Shown here: positions 55,554-64,000 of the stretch, in pieces
Position numbering within the stretch: position 1 is the first letter of the stretch
Layout: each line of letters begins with the position of its first letter
Assembly (NCBI RefSeq): GCF_014235845.1
Contig: NZ_JACJUQ010000001.1
Span: forward strand, 1-64,000
DNA length: 64,000 nucleotides
Origin: Pontivivens nitratireducens
GTDB taxonomy: Bacteria > Pseudomonadota > Alphaproteobacteria > Rhodobacterales > Rhodobacteraceae
Reading direction: 5' to 3'
Made by a program: the position numbers and the translations under genes
Notes under the pieces: model-generated
What the model saw: the letters and a program-made list of their open reading frames with translations, nothing else
Database searches by the model: none
Told to the model about the DNA's origin: nothing

Positions 55554-55939
55554 ACCGTTCCCGCCGGGTCGCAGATCACCGGATCGTCGTTGATGTCCGA
55601 CAGGTCCAACAGCGTGTTACTGCTCAGGCTGGTGATGCGCATCTTCAGGCTGCCATCGGGAAACCGGAAGGTGGACCAGCAGTGCAGCGTCGGGCTGTCC
55701 TCATACTCGAAACACAAGGCGGAGCCGCGCACGCTCACCTCACCATACAGGCATTTGCCGCTGGCGCTGCGCAGGAAAACTTCGGTGCGCGACAGGAACT
55801 GTTCGCGCCCCATCTCGCGGCCCTGCGCCGAATATTCCAGAACCCGCCCCTCAACCAGATCGAGCACGCTTTCAGGATCCACGATCTGCTGCGCGGCTAG
55901 GGGGGTGGCAATCAATAGGGCGGCGAGGGTGCGGATCAT
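55550..55939 (-). CDS. Secreted four-cysteine protein, paralogue A
   Basis: 129 residues with a Sec signal peptide ([17 protein letters not shown]). The mature part resembles the two genes at the other end of this operon: a VEYS-like Y-x-I-x-G-x-x-x-G-R-E strand pair, then K-C-L-Y-G, L-C-F-E-Y, L-H-C-W and a last V-I-C-D cysteine, so all four cysteines are kept. It is shorter and the most diverged copy. It overlaps the DUF255 stop by ATGA. Function unknown; probably two disulfides in the periplasm. Confidence 0.78.
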   Translation of the reverse strand: MIRTLAALLIATPLAAQQIVDPESVLDLVEGRVLEYSAQGREMGREQFLSRTEVFLRSASGKCLYGEVSVRGSALCFEYEDSPTLHCWSTFRFPDGSLKMRITSLSSNTLLDLSDINDDPVICDPAGTV

Positions 55940-58068
55940 GGCAAGCGGAACTCCACCGTGACAGGCAATAGGCATTCGGAAGTGGAACATGCCTGCCAGG
56001 ATAGGGTCACCCCGTGCGTGTCGCCCGCAATGGGCAGGGTCAGATGCCCTGCCCATACGGGCTTGCCATCCTGTATCGCGGCCTCGGGCCACGTCACGCG
56101 CGCCCCGTCTATGCGCAGAGGCGTCAGGTCATCCTGCCCGTCGGCGGCGAGGGTCCAGTCCTGCGCGATCTCGAAGATCAGCTCGTAGCCTTCGTCCGCC
56201 GGATGCAGCCGCACATATACCGGCCCGATCCGGCGGGCCCAGTCCGATGTTCCCTCGGCCAGGATTCTGGCCGCCCGCAATGTGTCGAGCCGGGCGAGTG
56301 GCATCTCCGCCATTCTGCCCGATATCGCGTCGCGCAGGGCGCGCGCGCGGGCATCGCGCTGCGGATCCGGCGCGGCCTCGGCCAGCAGGGCCAGCAGTTC
56401 CAGTGCAGACCCTTCGCCCGAGGGCGTCGCGCCGTCCTCCGTTTCCAGAACGGCTCCCAGCGGCCCATCGGTGCTGAGTGCAAGCCGTGCATCAAGGGTA
56501 AAGCGATCGAGGATCAGGTCTGCGATCACCTGTGCCACGTCTATCCGACCCAGCGCAAAGGCGCCCAGACCCAGCCACGCATAATCCGACAGGTTCGCCT
56601 CCTCCCGCCGCCGTCCGTCCATGTCGAGCCGGGCCAGCGCCCCAACCGGGCCCAGGCGTTCGAGCACGGCATCGAAGGCCCGTCCGGCTGCATCCATCCA
56701 GTCCGGCCGGTCGAAGGCCACTGCCGCCTCCGCCATCGCGCGGATCATCAAGCCGTTCCAGCCGCCGATGACCTTCTCATCGCGCAGGGGGCGCGGACGC
56801 GCGTCGCGCCGGATGCGCAGATCGTCCAGCGCTGCATCCAGCCGCGCGATGTCCTGCACCTCGCCGCGCAGATGGGCCACCGGACCTGCCTCCAGCGTCG
56901 CAGCCTCGCGCAGGCCCAACGTTTCGATCACCCAGTCATCCGCGATTTCAGCCGGGGGCCAGACGTAGAACGCGCCTTCCTCCAGCTTGCCCAGATCGTT
57001 CAGACTGTCGGCATCCTCCGCCGAATAGAACGCGCCGTCCGGCGCAGTCATGTCGCGCAGGACATAGCTGATGCAACGGGCGACGGCGCGGCGCATCATC
57101 GGATCGTCGCTCACTTGCCAGCCCTGCACCAGCGCACGGGTCATCAGCGCCTGATTATACAGCATCTTCTCGAAATGCGGGGTGCGCCAGTTCACATCGA
57201 CGGTATAGCGATGGAATCCGCCGCCGATCTGGTCGTGGATGCCGCCCGCGACCATCGCGGAGAGGCTGTTTCTGGCCATGTCGCGCGCCCCGGCGTCCCC
57301 GGTGCGCCGCCAGTGATCCAGCAGAAACAGCAGGTGCCCCTCCTGCGGGAATTGTGTCCCGTGGGAAAACCCGCCCTCAACCGGATTGTAGCTGCGCACC
57401 AGATCGGTCAGCGCGGCTGCGGGGGCCTGATCCAGTGCTGCGGGCGGGGCTGTCTGGGCGGGAATGCGCTGCATCGCCTCGCTCAGCTGATCGGCGACAC
57501 TGGCAAACTGGCTGCGCTGCGCGCCCAGCCAGCCTTGGGTGATCGCGCCCAGAACCTGCATGAACTGTGGTTTCGGGAAATAGGTGCCGGTGTGGAAGGG
57601 CCTGCCGTCGGGCATCAACCACAGCGAGTTCGGCCACCCGGCGTGGCGGTGTTGCAGCATGGTGGCCAGGATATAGACCTGATCGACATCGGGGCGCTGC
57701 TCCCGGTCCAGCTTTACAGGGATGAACCCGGTGTTGAGCAGGGCGGCGACCTGCTCATCATCGAAACTTTCCTCCTCCATCACGTGGCACCAGTGGCAGG
57801 TGGCATATCCTACGGACAGGAAGATCGGCAGATCGCGGGCCGCGGCCTCGGCCAGGGCTTCCGCGCCCCAGGGTCGCCAGTCCACCGGGTTGTGGGCGTG
57901 CTGCACCAGATAGGGCGAGGCCTCGGCGATCAGGCGATTGGTATAGCGGGGGGCGTCGCCATCCATCAGATGCGTGCGCGGCGTATAGTCGGAGCCGCGC
58001 GCGGCCAGCGCCGCATCCAGTTCCGCCTGCAAGGCCGCGTCGCGGGTGCTGCCGGGAGGAATCGCCAT
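55936..58068 (-). CDS. DUF255 thioredoxin-fold/six-hairpin protein (YyaL type)
   Basis: 710-residue protein of the YyaL/spermatogenesis-associated protein 20 family. N-terminal DUF255 thioredoxin-like domain (about 40-200) with [21 protein letters not shown], and the redox motif [14 protein letters not shown] (C-H-W-C at about 90). Then an (alpha/alpha)6 barrel like N-acylglucosamine epimerases (about 210-600) and a C-terminal beta domain with an [13 protein letters not shown] cysteine pair. No signal peptide, so cytosolic as read. Function of the family is not settled. It starts on the last base of paralogue B's stop (TGATG) and overlaps paralogue A. Confidence 0.92.
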   Translation of the reverse strand: MAIPPGSTRDAALQAELDAALAARGSDYTPRTHLMDGDAPRYTNRLIAEASPYLVQHAHNPVDWRPWGAEALAEAAARDLPIFLSVGYATCHWCHVMEEESFDDEQVAALLNTGFIPVKLDREQRPDVDQVYILATMLQHRHAGWPNSLWLMPDGRPFHTGTYFPKPQFMQVLGAITQGWLGAQRSQFASVADQLSEAMQRIPAQTAPPAALDQAPAAALTDLVRSYNPVEGGFSHGTQFPQEGHLLFLLDHWRRTGDAGARDMARNSLSAMVAGGIHDQIGGGFHRYTVDVNWRTPHFEKMLYNQALMTRALVQGWQVSDDPMMRRAVARCISYVLRDMTAPDGAFYSAEDADSLNDLGKLEEGAFYVWPPAEIADDWVIETLGLREAATLEAGPVAHLRGEVQDIARLDAALDDLRIRRDARPRPLRDEKVIGGWNGLMIRAMAEAAVAFDRPDWMDAAGRAFDAVLERLGPVGALARLDMDGRRREEANLSDYAWLGLGAFALGRIDVAQVIADLILDRFTLDARLALSTDGPLGAVLETEDGATPSGEGSALELLALLAEAAPDPQRDARARALRDAISGRMAEMPLARLDTLRAARILAEGTSDWARRIGPVYVRLHPADEGYELIFEIAQDWTLAADGQDDLTPLRIDGARVTWPEAAIQDGKPVWAGHLTLPIAGDTHGVTLSWQACSTSECLLPVTVEFRLP

Positions 58069-58505
58069 CAGGAGGTCACCGCAGCACCGCAGGCGAAACC
58101 GCCCTCAACGATGGTGCCATGTTGCAGTGTGTCCGGGATCGGCGTGCCGTCCGTATCGACCGAGGGGAAGGCGAGCCGCCCCTCACCCAAGTCCAGATGC
58201 CGGGCACAGACCAGCGATCCGGGCCATGCGAAACAGTAGACCGCATCCTTGAACGTCCACCGCCCGTCCTGACAATTGCCGAACGCATCCTCATAGCGGA
58301 CGGATTGCCCATCGGGCAGATAGAATTCGCGGCCGATATAACTCCCGTCAATGGAGTAATGCACCGAATTTCCCAGCGCTCGCTCCAGCCATTCGGCACG
58401 GGGGATGTCACGCGGTTCGGCAGGGCCATCCTCCTGCGCGGTCAGGGGCGCCACCGACAGGCAGAGCGAGAACAGGACCATCAGGCAAGGCGAAAACAGA
58501 CGCAT
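58068..58505 (-). CDS. Secreted four-cysteine protein, paralogue B
   Basis: 145 residues with a signal peptide ([24 protein letters not shown], cut here as [10 protein letters not shown]... to TAQ). Mature sequence matches paralogue [20 protein letters not shown], then [23 protein letters not shown] and FACGAAVTS at the end. The four cysteines and the G-R-E-[FY]-Y block are conserved. GGAG lies before the ATG at 58505. It shares one base with the DUF255 start. Function unknown. Confidence 0.8.
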   Translation of the reverse strand: MRLFSPCLMVLFSLCLSVAPLTAQEDGPAEPRDIPRAEWLERALGNSVHYSIDGSYIGREFYLPDGQSVRYEDAFGNCQDGRWTFKDAVYCFAWPGSLVCARHLDLGEGRLAFPSVDTDGTPIPDTLQHGTIVEGGFACGAAVTS

Positions 58506-58549
58506 CGAAAACTCCGTCAAATGGATATGTGGGTATGTTCGGGGGGCCC

Positions 58550-59011
58550 TCAACTTGTAACCGCGGGCCCGCAGGACAGGGGAACGGTGGCGATCCGCTC
58601 AACCCTTTGCGGCAGGTCGCCCTTGGGGGTCCCGTCCGGATCGACGGCGAGGATCAGGGTCTCCTCGTTCCGATCCACATGGCGAAAGCACGACAGCGAT
58701 AAAGGCCATAGGAAGCAATAGGCCGAGGCCTCCTCACGATAGAACCACTCCCCCTCCATGCAGGTGCCATCGACATGCTGAAACACGACACCTTGCCCGT
58801 CCGGGGCGTAGTACTCGCGCCCGAACGCGGTCCCGTCGATGGTGTAGTAGACGGTGCGGCCCAAAGTGCGATCCATCCATTCGTCCAAAGGTATGTCGCG
58901 CAGGGCGGGGGCCTTGGGCGCAGGTTCGACCTGCTGGGCGGTCGCGGGGCCGAGTGTCGCGATCATCACAGCCGCCATTGTGCAGATCACCGCTCGATAC
59001 GAAACCGCCAT
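58550..59011 (-). CDS. Secreted four-cysteine protein, paralogue C
   Basis: 153 residues, first gene of the operon. Signal peptide MAVSYRAVICTMAAVMIATL with cleavage after ATAQ. Mature part: ALRDIPLDEWMDRTLGRTVY, YTIDGTAFGREYY, GTCMEGEWFY, AYCFLWPLSLSCFRH and a final VPLSCGPAVTS. Like paralogue B it ends C-G-x-A-V-T-S. GGGAGAGG precedes the ATG. I recognise similar small proteins in Rhodobacterales genomes only as hypothetical proteins. Two disulfides in the periplasm are likely. Confidence 0.8.
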   Translation of the reverse strand: MAVSYRAVICTMAAVMIATLGPATAQQVEPAPKAPALRDIPLDEWMDRTLGRTVYYTIDGTAFGREYYAPDGQGVVFQHVDGTCMEGEWFYREEASAYCFLWPLSLSCFRHVDRNEETLILAVDPDGTPKGDLPQRVERIATVPLSCGPAVTS

Positions 59012-59150
59012 GTCGTCCTCTCCCCCTTGAACCGCCGCTTTTGCGCTGTCCTGTATAACTATGGCGGCTTACTCTGTTTGCGACAATGCAGGGCTGCGAA
59101 ATAGCGGATGATCGAAAATCTGGCCGCGAAAAACCGGGGGAGGTGGGGCG

Positions 59151-60842
59151 ATGGCGTCGCTCGACAAACGTAAGGGTGTCTGGAAATCGGGGCGCGGCAA
59201 GGGGCGGCGCACGCCCAAGGGCCGGCAATACGAGGATCAGGCCCTGGCCGAGGTTCAGGCCCTGCTGGCGGATGCCCCCCGTCGTGCCGACCTGCTGATC
59301 GAGTTTCTGCATTTGATTCAGGATACTTACGGCCATCTGTCCGCCGCGCATCTGCGCGCGTTGGCCGAGGAACTGCGCATGGCGCAGGCGGAGGTCTACG
59401 AGGTCGCCACCTTCTACGCTCATTTCGACGTGGTAAAGGAGGGGGAGGTTCCGCCCCCCGCCCTGACCATCCGGGTCTGCGACAGCCTGTCCTGCGAACT
59501 GGCCGGGGCGCAGGCGTTGATGGCGGCCTTGCAGGACGGGCTGGATGCATCGCAAGTCCGCGTCCTGCGTGCGCCCTGCATGGGCCGCTGCGATGCCGCG
59601 CCTGTGCTGGAGCTGGGCCATGCGCATATCGAACACGCGACCTTGGAAAAGGCCGAGGCAGCTATCGCCGCCGGTGCGACCCACCCGACCATTCCCGAAT
59701 ACGAAGGGTTCGACACCTACCGCGCGGCGGGCGGCTACGACACGCTGATGACCTTGCGCAACGGGGCAAAGACCCCCGATCAGGTGCAGGAGGAGATCCT
59801 CGCCTCCGGCCTGCGCGGCATGGGCGGCGCGGGCTTTCCCTCGGGTCGCAAATGGTCCTTTGTGCGTGCAGCACAGGGGCCGCGTTATCTGGCGGTCAAC
59901 GGCGATGAGGGGGAGCCGGGAACCTTCAAGGATCGCTACGTGCTCGAACGCACGCCGCACAGCTTCCTCGAAGGAATGCTGATCGCCGCCTGGGCGGTGG
60001 AGGCTACGACCTGCTATATCTACATGCGCGACGAATACCCCGCCGTGCTGCATATCCTGGCCGAGGAAATCGCTGCGCTCGAACAGGCGGGTCTGGTGGC
60101 ACCGGGCTATATCGACCTGCGTCGCGGTGCGGGCGCCTATATCTGCGGCGAGGAATCCGCGATGATCGAGAGCATCGAGGGCAAGCGCGGCCTCCCCCGG
60201 CACCGCCCGCCCTATGTGGCTCAGGTCGGCATCTTCGACCGCCCGACGCTGGTGCACAATGTCGAGACGTTGCACTGGATCGCGCGCATCTGCCGTGAGG
60301 GGGCAGGGGTCTTCGCCGATCACGGTATCAATGGTCGCAAGGGGCTGCGCGCCTACTCCGTCTCGGGCCGCGTTGCCGTTCCCGGTGTCTATATCGTCGA
60401 GGCGGGCCATACCATCGCGCAACTCATAGACTTGGCCGGCGGCATGGCCGAGGGGCACGAATTTTATGCCTATCAACCGGGCGGTCCGTCCTCCGGCCTG
60501 CTGCCGGCGCATATGAACGACATCCCGCTGGATTTCGACACGCTACAGGATCACGACACGTTCATCGGCTCCGCCGCTGTGGTGGTTCTGGGGCACCGGG
60601 ACAGGGCGCGCGATGCCGCCCTGAACATGCTGCGGTTTTTCGAGGATGAAAGCTGCGGGCAATGCACCCCCTGCCGCGTCGGTTGCGAAAAGGCGGTGAA
60701 GCTGATGCAGGCGGAGAGCTGGGACCGGACCCTGCTCGAAGACCTGTCCGCCCTGATGGTCGATGCCAGCATCTGCGGTCTGGGACAGGCCGCCGCGAAT
60801 CCGATCCGGCTGGTGATGAAACACTTCCCGCAGGAAGTCTAA
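59151..60842 (+). CDS. Fused NuoE/NuoF-type NADH-binding subunit (formate dehydrogenase beta/FdsB-like)
   Basis: 563 residues. N-terminal part (about 30-175) is a NuoE/FdsG-like thioredoxin-fold [2Fe-2S] domain with C-x4-C in CDSLSCELAG and C-x3-C in PCMGRCDAA. The rest is NuoF-like: GLRGMGGAGFPSGRKW (NADH/FMN loop), NGDEGEPGTFKDR, GAGAYICGEESAMIESIEG and the [4Fe-4S] motif ESCGQCTPCRVG plus a fourth Cys in SICGLGQ. Such fused subunits act as the diaphorase of soluble NAD-dependent formate dehydrogenases or hydrogenases. The molybdenum subunit that normally follows is absent; an unrelated convergent gene comes next. GGGGGAGG precedes the ATG. Confidence 0.9.
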   Translation: MASLDKRKGVWKSGRGKGRRTPKGRQYEDQALAEVQALLADAPRRADLLIEFLHLIQDTYGHLSAAHLRALAEELRMAQAEVYEVATFYAHFDVVKEGEVPPPALTIRVCDSLSCELAGAQALMAALQDGLDASQVRVLRAPCMGRCDAAPVLELGHAHIEHATLEKAEAAIAAGATHPTIPEYEGFDTYRAAGGYDTLMTLRNGAKTPDQVQEEILASGLRGMGGAGFPSGRKWSFVRAAQGPRYLAVNGDEGEPGTFKDRYVLERTPHSFLEGMLIAAWAVEATTCYIYMRDEYPAVLHILAEEIAALEQAGLVAPGYIDLRRGAGAYICGEESAMIESIEGKRGLPRHRPPYVAQVGIFDRPTLVHNVETLHWIARICREGAGVFADHGINGRKGLRAYSVSGRVAVPGVYIVEAGHTIAQLIDLAGGMAEGHEFYAYQPGGPSSGLLPAHMNDIPLDFDTLQDHDTFIGSAAVVVLGHRDRARDAALNMLRFFEDESCGQCTPCRVGCEKAVKLMQAESWDRTLLEDLSALMVDASICGLGQAAANPIRLVMKHFPQEV

Positions 60843-60902
60843 CCCGGTTTCACTCTCCCGAAATATCCCCGCCGGAGGCATCCGACAGGGATTTCCTGCA
60901 CA

Positions 60903-62084
60903 TCACTGAAGGTCAGAAAACGCTTTCTGAATCCGCTCCACCGCCTCGACCACCCGCGCGCGGGGGGTGGCGACGTTGAAGCGCAGGAAGGTCTCCCCAC
61001 CCTTGCCGAAACTGTCGCCATGGTTCGGGGCGACCTTCGCCTCATCCTGAACCCGGCGCTGGACCTCCGCGGCTTCCATTCCGGTCCCGGCGAAATCGAC
61101 CCAGCACAAATAGGTGGAATCGAGCGGCATCGCCTGCACGCCGGGAATGGCGCTGAGGCCTTCCTCCAGAATGCGGCGGTTCCCGTCGATATAGCCGATC
61201 AGCGCGTCCAGCCAGTCGTCACCCTGCGAATAGGCCGCCGTGGTCATCAGCATTCCGAACCGGTTGGGTGAGGCACCCGCCGCCAGATGCACCTTCGCGA
61301 ACTTCGCCCGCATCTCGTCATCCGCGATGACGACGTTTCCGGTCATGCCGCCAGCGAGGTTAAATGTCTTGGACGCCGCTGTCAGCGTGATCAGCCTGTC
61401 CGACAATTCCGGCATCAGGTTGGCGAGGACATGGTGCTTTTGCCCGGCGAACACCAGATCGTGGTGGATCTCGTCGCACAGCAGGATCAGGTCGTTTTCG
61501 ACGCAGAACGCCGCGATGGCGCGCAGTTCCGCCTCGGTCCAGACGGTGCCGCCGGGATTGTGGGGGGAGCACAGGATGACCATCGACACCCCGTCGACCT
61601 GCGCTTTCGCTTTTTCCAGATCAATGGAGTAGCGGCCATCCACGACGTCCATCTGACATTCCACGACCTTGCGATCGTTCGCTCCGATCATCTTGGCAAA
61701 GGCATGATAGACCGGCGTGAACAGCATGATACCGTCGCCCTTCTGGGTGAAGGCCTGCAGGCATAGCCCGACACCTGCGACCAGCCCGTGCGTGGTGGAC
61801 AGCCATGCCGGGTCCACGTCCCAGTCGTGCCGCCGCTTCATCCAGCCGGTTATGGCGGCGGCATAGTCCGAGGGGTCGCCGTAATAGCCGTGGATACCGT
61901 GCTGCACCGCCTGCGCCAGCGCATCGTTGACGGCTTGCGGCGGCCGGAAGTCCATGTCCGCCACCCACATCGAGATGCCGTCCTCAGCGGGGACGCCGTA
62001 CAGCGCCTCCATCGCGTCCCACTTGACGGAGTGGGTGCCACGGCGGTCGATGATTTCGTCGAATGTGCTGGGGTCGATGGTCAT
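60903..62084 (-). CDS. MalY/PatB-type PLP-dependent C-S lyase
   Basis: 393-residue fold type I PLP enzyme. MalY/PatB proteins cleave cystathionine and related thioethers to homocysteine, pyruvate and ammonia. Signatures: DRRGTHSVKWD at the start, WVADMDFRPPQAV, YYGDPSDY, CSPHNPGGTVW (about 175), CDEIHHDLVF (PLP Asp) and LTAASKTFNLAGG (Schiff-base lysine, about 236). AAGGAG lies before the ATG at 62084. It faces the diaphorase gene and lies divergent from def. Confidence 0.93.
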   Translation of the reverse strand: MTIDPSTFDEIIDRRGTHSVKWDAMEALYGVPAEDGISMWVADMDFRPPQAVNDALAQAVQHGIHGYYGDPSDYAAAITGWMKRRHDWDVDPAWLSTTHGLVAGVGLCLQAFTQKGDGIMLFTPVYHAFAKMIGANDRKVVECQMDVVDGRYSIDLEKAKAQVDGVSMVILCSPHNPGGTVWTEAELRAIAAFCVENDLILLCDEIHHDLVFAGQKHHVLANLMPELSDRLITLTAASKTFNLAGGMTGNVVIADDEMRAKFAKVHLAAGASPNRFGMLMTTAAYSQGDDWLDALIGYIDGNRRILEEGLSAIPGVQAMPLDSTYLCWVDFAGTGMEAAEVQRRVQDEAKVAPNHGDSFGKGGETFLRFNVATPRARVVEAVERIQKAFSDLQ

Positions 62085-62160
62085 GGGGCAGGCTCCTTCT
62101 GGCTCGACCACAGACTAGGCACAGGGCGGGCGGGGGCAAGTCCGCTTTTGTACCAGCCGA

Positions 62161-62189
62161 TTGCACCTTTGTGCCGCTTCGCCTACATG
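62161..62189 (+). promoter_or_regulatory. Possible promoter very close to the def start
   Basis: TTGCAC (62161-62166), 17-base spacer, TACATG (62184-62189). Transcription would begin about 62196, at the def ATG itself. No Shine-Dalgarno lies before that ATG, so a leaderless mRNA is possible. Confidence 0.4.
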
Positions 62190-62196
62190 ATTCGGC

Positions 62197-62709
62197 ATGA
62201 TTAGACCGATCCTTATCCACCCCGACCCCCGCTTGAAGAAGGTCGTCCCGCCGCTCGCCGATTCCTCGGACGCGCTGCGCAAACTTGCGGACGATATGCT
62301 GGAGACGATGTATGACGCGCCGGGCATCGGCCTCGCCGCACCGCAGGTCGGTGTGCTGAACCGGATGTTCGTCATGGATTGCGCCGACGCCGAGGACGAA
62401 CCGAACCCGATCGTCATGCTCAACCCCCAGATCGTCGCCGCGTCGGATGCGCTTGGCGTTTATGAGGAAGGTTGCCTGTCGATCCCCGACATCTATGCCG
62501 AGGTGACACGCCCGGCCGAGGTGACGATGCGCTGGCTAGACCTGAACGGAAACGAGCAGCAGGCCGATTTTGATGGGTTGAGCGCCACCTGCGCGCAGCA
62601 TGAACTGGACCATCTGGATGGCAAGCTGTTCATCGACTACCTCAGCACGGTCAAACGCTCGATGATTACCAACAAGATGAAAAAGCTGAAAAGGGCGCGG
62701 GCCTCCTGA
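62197..62709 (+). CDS. def: Peptide deformylase
   Basis: 170-residue metalloenzyme that removes the formyl group from new proteins' N-terminal methionine. All active-site motifs are intact: GIGLAAPQVG (44-53), EGCLS with the metal cysteine C93, and QHELDHLDG with H135, catalytic E136 and H139. The ATG lacks a ribosome-binding site and a promoter-like pair sits right before it. It shares a TGATG junction with a second, altered deformylase gene. Confidence 0.96.
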   Translation: MIRPILIHPDPRLKKVVPPLADSSDALRKLADDMLETMYDAPGIGLAAPQVGVLNRMFVMDCADAEDEPNPIVMLNPQIVAASDALGVYEEGCLSIPDIYAEVTRPAEVTMRWLDLNGNEQQADFDGLSATCAQHELDHLDGKLFIDYLSTVKRSMITNKMKKLKRARAS

Positions 62710-63212
62710 TGGCGCGACGCCCGTTTCTGCAATGGCCCGACAAACGTCTGCGCACGGTCGCCACCCCGGTGGAGGCGATTACGGATGAGGTGCGCGCGAT
62801 CTGGGATGATATGCTCGACAGCATGTATGCGATGCCGGGGGTCGGTTTGGCCGCGCCGCAGATAGGGCAAATGCAGGCATTGGCCGTGGTGGACTGTTCC
62901 CCCGGAATGGATCAGCCGGTGCGCATGGCCAATCCGCGCGTGCTGCACGCGTCCGGCCAGATGCGTGAGCATGAGGAGGCATCACCGAACCTGCCCGGCC
63001 TGTCCGCCACGATTTCCCGGCCCCGCGCCGTTACGGTGGCCTTCATGGATGAGAGTGGTGCCGAGGTGGAGCGTGATTTCGTGGCCCTGTGGGCGACCTC
63101 GGTGCAACATCAGATCGACCACCTGAATGGCAAGGTGTTCGTCGATCGCCTGGGCCCGGTGAAGCGCAAGATGTTGCTGGCCAAGCACCTCAAGGCGAAA
63201 CGGCGGGGCTGA
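62709..63212 (+). CDS. Degenerate peptide deformylase homologue (catalytic residues lost)
   Basis: 167-residue deformylase-fold protein, clearly related to the preceding gene: GVGLAAPQIG is kept. The EGCLS motif has become EEASPNL, so the metal cysteine is Ser92, and HELDH has become HQIDH (H134, Q135, H138), losing the catalytic glutamate. It should therefore not be an active deformylase. Coupled to def by TGATG. Extra altered def copies next to def are widespread in alphaproteobacteria; their role is not known to me. Confidence 0.9.
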   Translation: MARRPFLQWPDKRLRTVATPVEAITDEVRAIWDDMLDSMYAMPGVGLAAPQIGQMQALAVVDCSPGMDQPVRMANPRVLHASGQMREHEEASPNLPGLSATISRPRAVTVAFMDESGAEVERDFVALWATSVQHQIDHLNGKVFVDRLGPVKRKMLLAKHLKAKRRG

Positions 63213-63259
63213 CCCCGCCGTTTCCCTAAATCGTTTCCTTGAATCGCGGCGCTGCCGGA

Positions 63260-64000
63260 TCAGCCGTACCAGTTGCCGCGCAACACATTGGCATGGTCAC
63301 CAACCATCGCGGTGAACGCGTCGATATCGCTTTCGCCGTAATGGTAGGGGAAAACATAGGTCGGGCTGAAGGCCATGACCGCATCTGCCGCTGCGTCGAT
63401 ATCCATCGTGTAGGGCAGATTCATCGGCAGGAACGCGATGTCGATATCCTGCAGGGCCCGCATCTCCGGCGTATCCTCGGTGTCGCCTGCGATATAGACA
63501 CGCGTGCCGAAGATATCCAGGATATAGCCGTTGTCGCGCCCCTCGGGGTGATATTCCAGACGGTCCTCGGTCATGTTGTAGGCCGGGATCGCGAAGATAT
63601 CGTATTCTCCGGCCAGTGTGACGTCGCCATTGTCCATAACCTCGGCACGGGTCTGGAACTCCTCCAACCCGTCATACACAACCTGATTGGTGATAAAGAC
63701 GGTTTTCGGGGTCGCCACGCCGCGCAGGGTCGCCATATCGAAATGGTCGCCATGGTGGTGGGTAATCAGGATCAGATCGGGCGCCGGCTTGTCCGCGTAG
63801 AGCGCTGGCTCACCGACCGGATCGACATAGATCACCATGCCCGGCACTTCCATCACGAATGAGGCGTGGTTGATCGGATGCACCTGAATGGGGCCGCCAT
63901 CCGTATCGAACGAGAAGGGGCTGGAATGCGCCTCAGCGAATGCGCCGAAGGGCAGGAAGGTCGCACCGCTCAGCGCGGCGGAGGTGATGAGGAACTTGCG
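63260..64000 (-). CDS. Exported metallo-beta-lactamase-fold hydrolase (5' end outside window)
   Basis: At least 246 codons, running past the right edge. The part nearest the edge reads RKFLITSAALSGATFLPFGA, a secretion signal with a possible twin-arginine start just outside the window. The mature part is a UlaG/YcbL-like MBL fold: INHASFVMEVPGMVIYVDP, THHHGDHFD (H-x-H-x-D-H zinc motif), YIAGDTEDTPE (His-lacking GDT strand) and a late FPYHYGESD histidine. A GTG at 63883 inside the gene is not the start, since the signal peptide continues upstream. Hydrolase substrate unknown. Confidence 0.88.
   Translation of the reverse strand, partial: RKFLITSAALSGATFLPFGAFAEAHSSPFSFDTDGGPIQVHPINHASFVMEVPGMVIYVDPVGEPALYADKPAPDLILITHHHGDHFDMATLRGVATPKTVFITNQVVYDGLEEFQTRAEVMDNGDVTLAGEYDIFAIPAYNMTEDRLEYHPEGRDNGYILDIFGTRVYIAGDTEDTPEMRALQDIDIAFLPMNLPYTMDIDAAADAVMAFSPTYVFPYHYGESDIDAFTAMVGDHANVLRGNWYG

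Noticed and set aside
56014-58239. Plus-strand open frame of 741 codons antisense to the DUF255 gene
   Set aside because: Composition (H/Q/R/P-rich) is that of a shadow frame; the minus strand encodes a full DUF255 protein.
58734-60512. Minus-strand open frame of 592 codons antisense to the diaphorase
   Set aside because: Shadow of the NuoE/NuoF-type gene; no conserved motif.
1-64000. CRISPR arrays, tRNA or rRNA genes, prophage
   Set aside because: No spaced repeat series, no cloverleaf-like sequence and no phage structural or integrase genes were seen on reading both strands; short tRNAs in gaps cannot be fully excluded without a covariance-model scan.

Overview
The window is GC-rich chromosomal DNA from an alphaproteobacterium, most likely a member of the Rhodobacterales (Rhodobacteraceae/Roseobacter group). 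The evidence is the set of gene families (aerobic cobaltochelatase CobS/CobT, OpgC/OpgH, DUF1244, DUF2842, a membrane-anchored cytochrome c divergent from prephenate dehydratase, DgcN-DgcA), very dense packing with ATGA/GTGA overlaps, and strongly GC-biased codons. Nearly everything is housekeeping or metabolic. The only mobile DNA seen is the end of an IS5-like element at the left edge. No rRNA, tRNA, CRISPR array or prophage was recognised.

Layout. 1-3.2 kb: IS end, then cobD and cobC (cobalamin side chain) and a glutathionyl-hydroquinone reductase, all on the minus strand. 3.4-11.9 kb: opgC and opgH (osmoregulated periplasmic glucans) flank an unusual block: a RibD-type reductase and a cytochrome b561 on the plus strand, and a tightly overlapped minus-strand operon of MDR dehydrogenase, degenerate pterin-synthase homologue, glycosyltransferase and methyltransferase. 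This block looks like a small-molecule (possibly pterin-derived) pathway. 12-16 kb: D-glutamate/D-amino-acid utilisation (dgcN, dgcA, D-amino acid transaminase), then DUF1244, a candidate micro-ORF and an N-formylglutamate amidohydrolase homologue. 16.2-22.7 kb: pyruvate kinase, ribosomal proteins L35/L20, and pheS-pheT split by an AT-rich foreign-looking gene. 22.7-28.4 kb: yejABEF peptide importer.

28.6-36.9 kb: a di-haem membrane-anchored cytochrome c with a long acidic linker, pheA, a TetR-GST pair with phased operator-like repeats, and cobS-[exported protein]-cobT. 37-48.6 kb: M42 peptidase, an amidase-methyltransferase fusion, a secreted PRC-barrel protein, small detoxification and hydrolase genes, two glutathione transferase-type genes, OsmC, and cobO/cobQ. 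Cobalamin genes therefore occur in three separate places. 48.7-55.5 kb: rpiA, gor, hflK-hflC, a second OsmC protein, xseA. 55.5-59 kb: a minus-strand operon in which three paralogous signal-peptide-bearing four-cysteine proteins surround a DUF255 thioredoxin-fold protein. 59.1-64 kb: an orphan fused NuoE/NuoF-type diaphorase, a MalY-type C-S lyase, an active and a catalytically degenerate peptide deformylase in tandem, and an exported metallo-beta-lactamase-fold protein cut by the window end.

The best candidates for something undescribed are the 5.7-10.1 kb pterin-like cluster and the three-paralogue/DUF255 operon. Both rest on gene content and residue-level reading only; no database search was possible.
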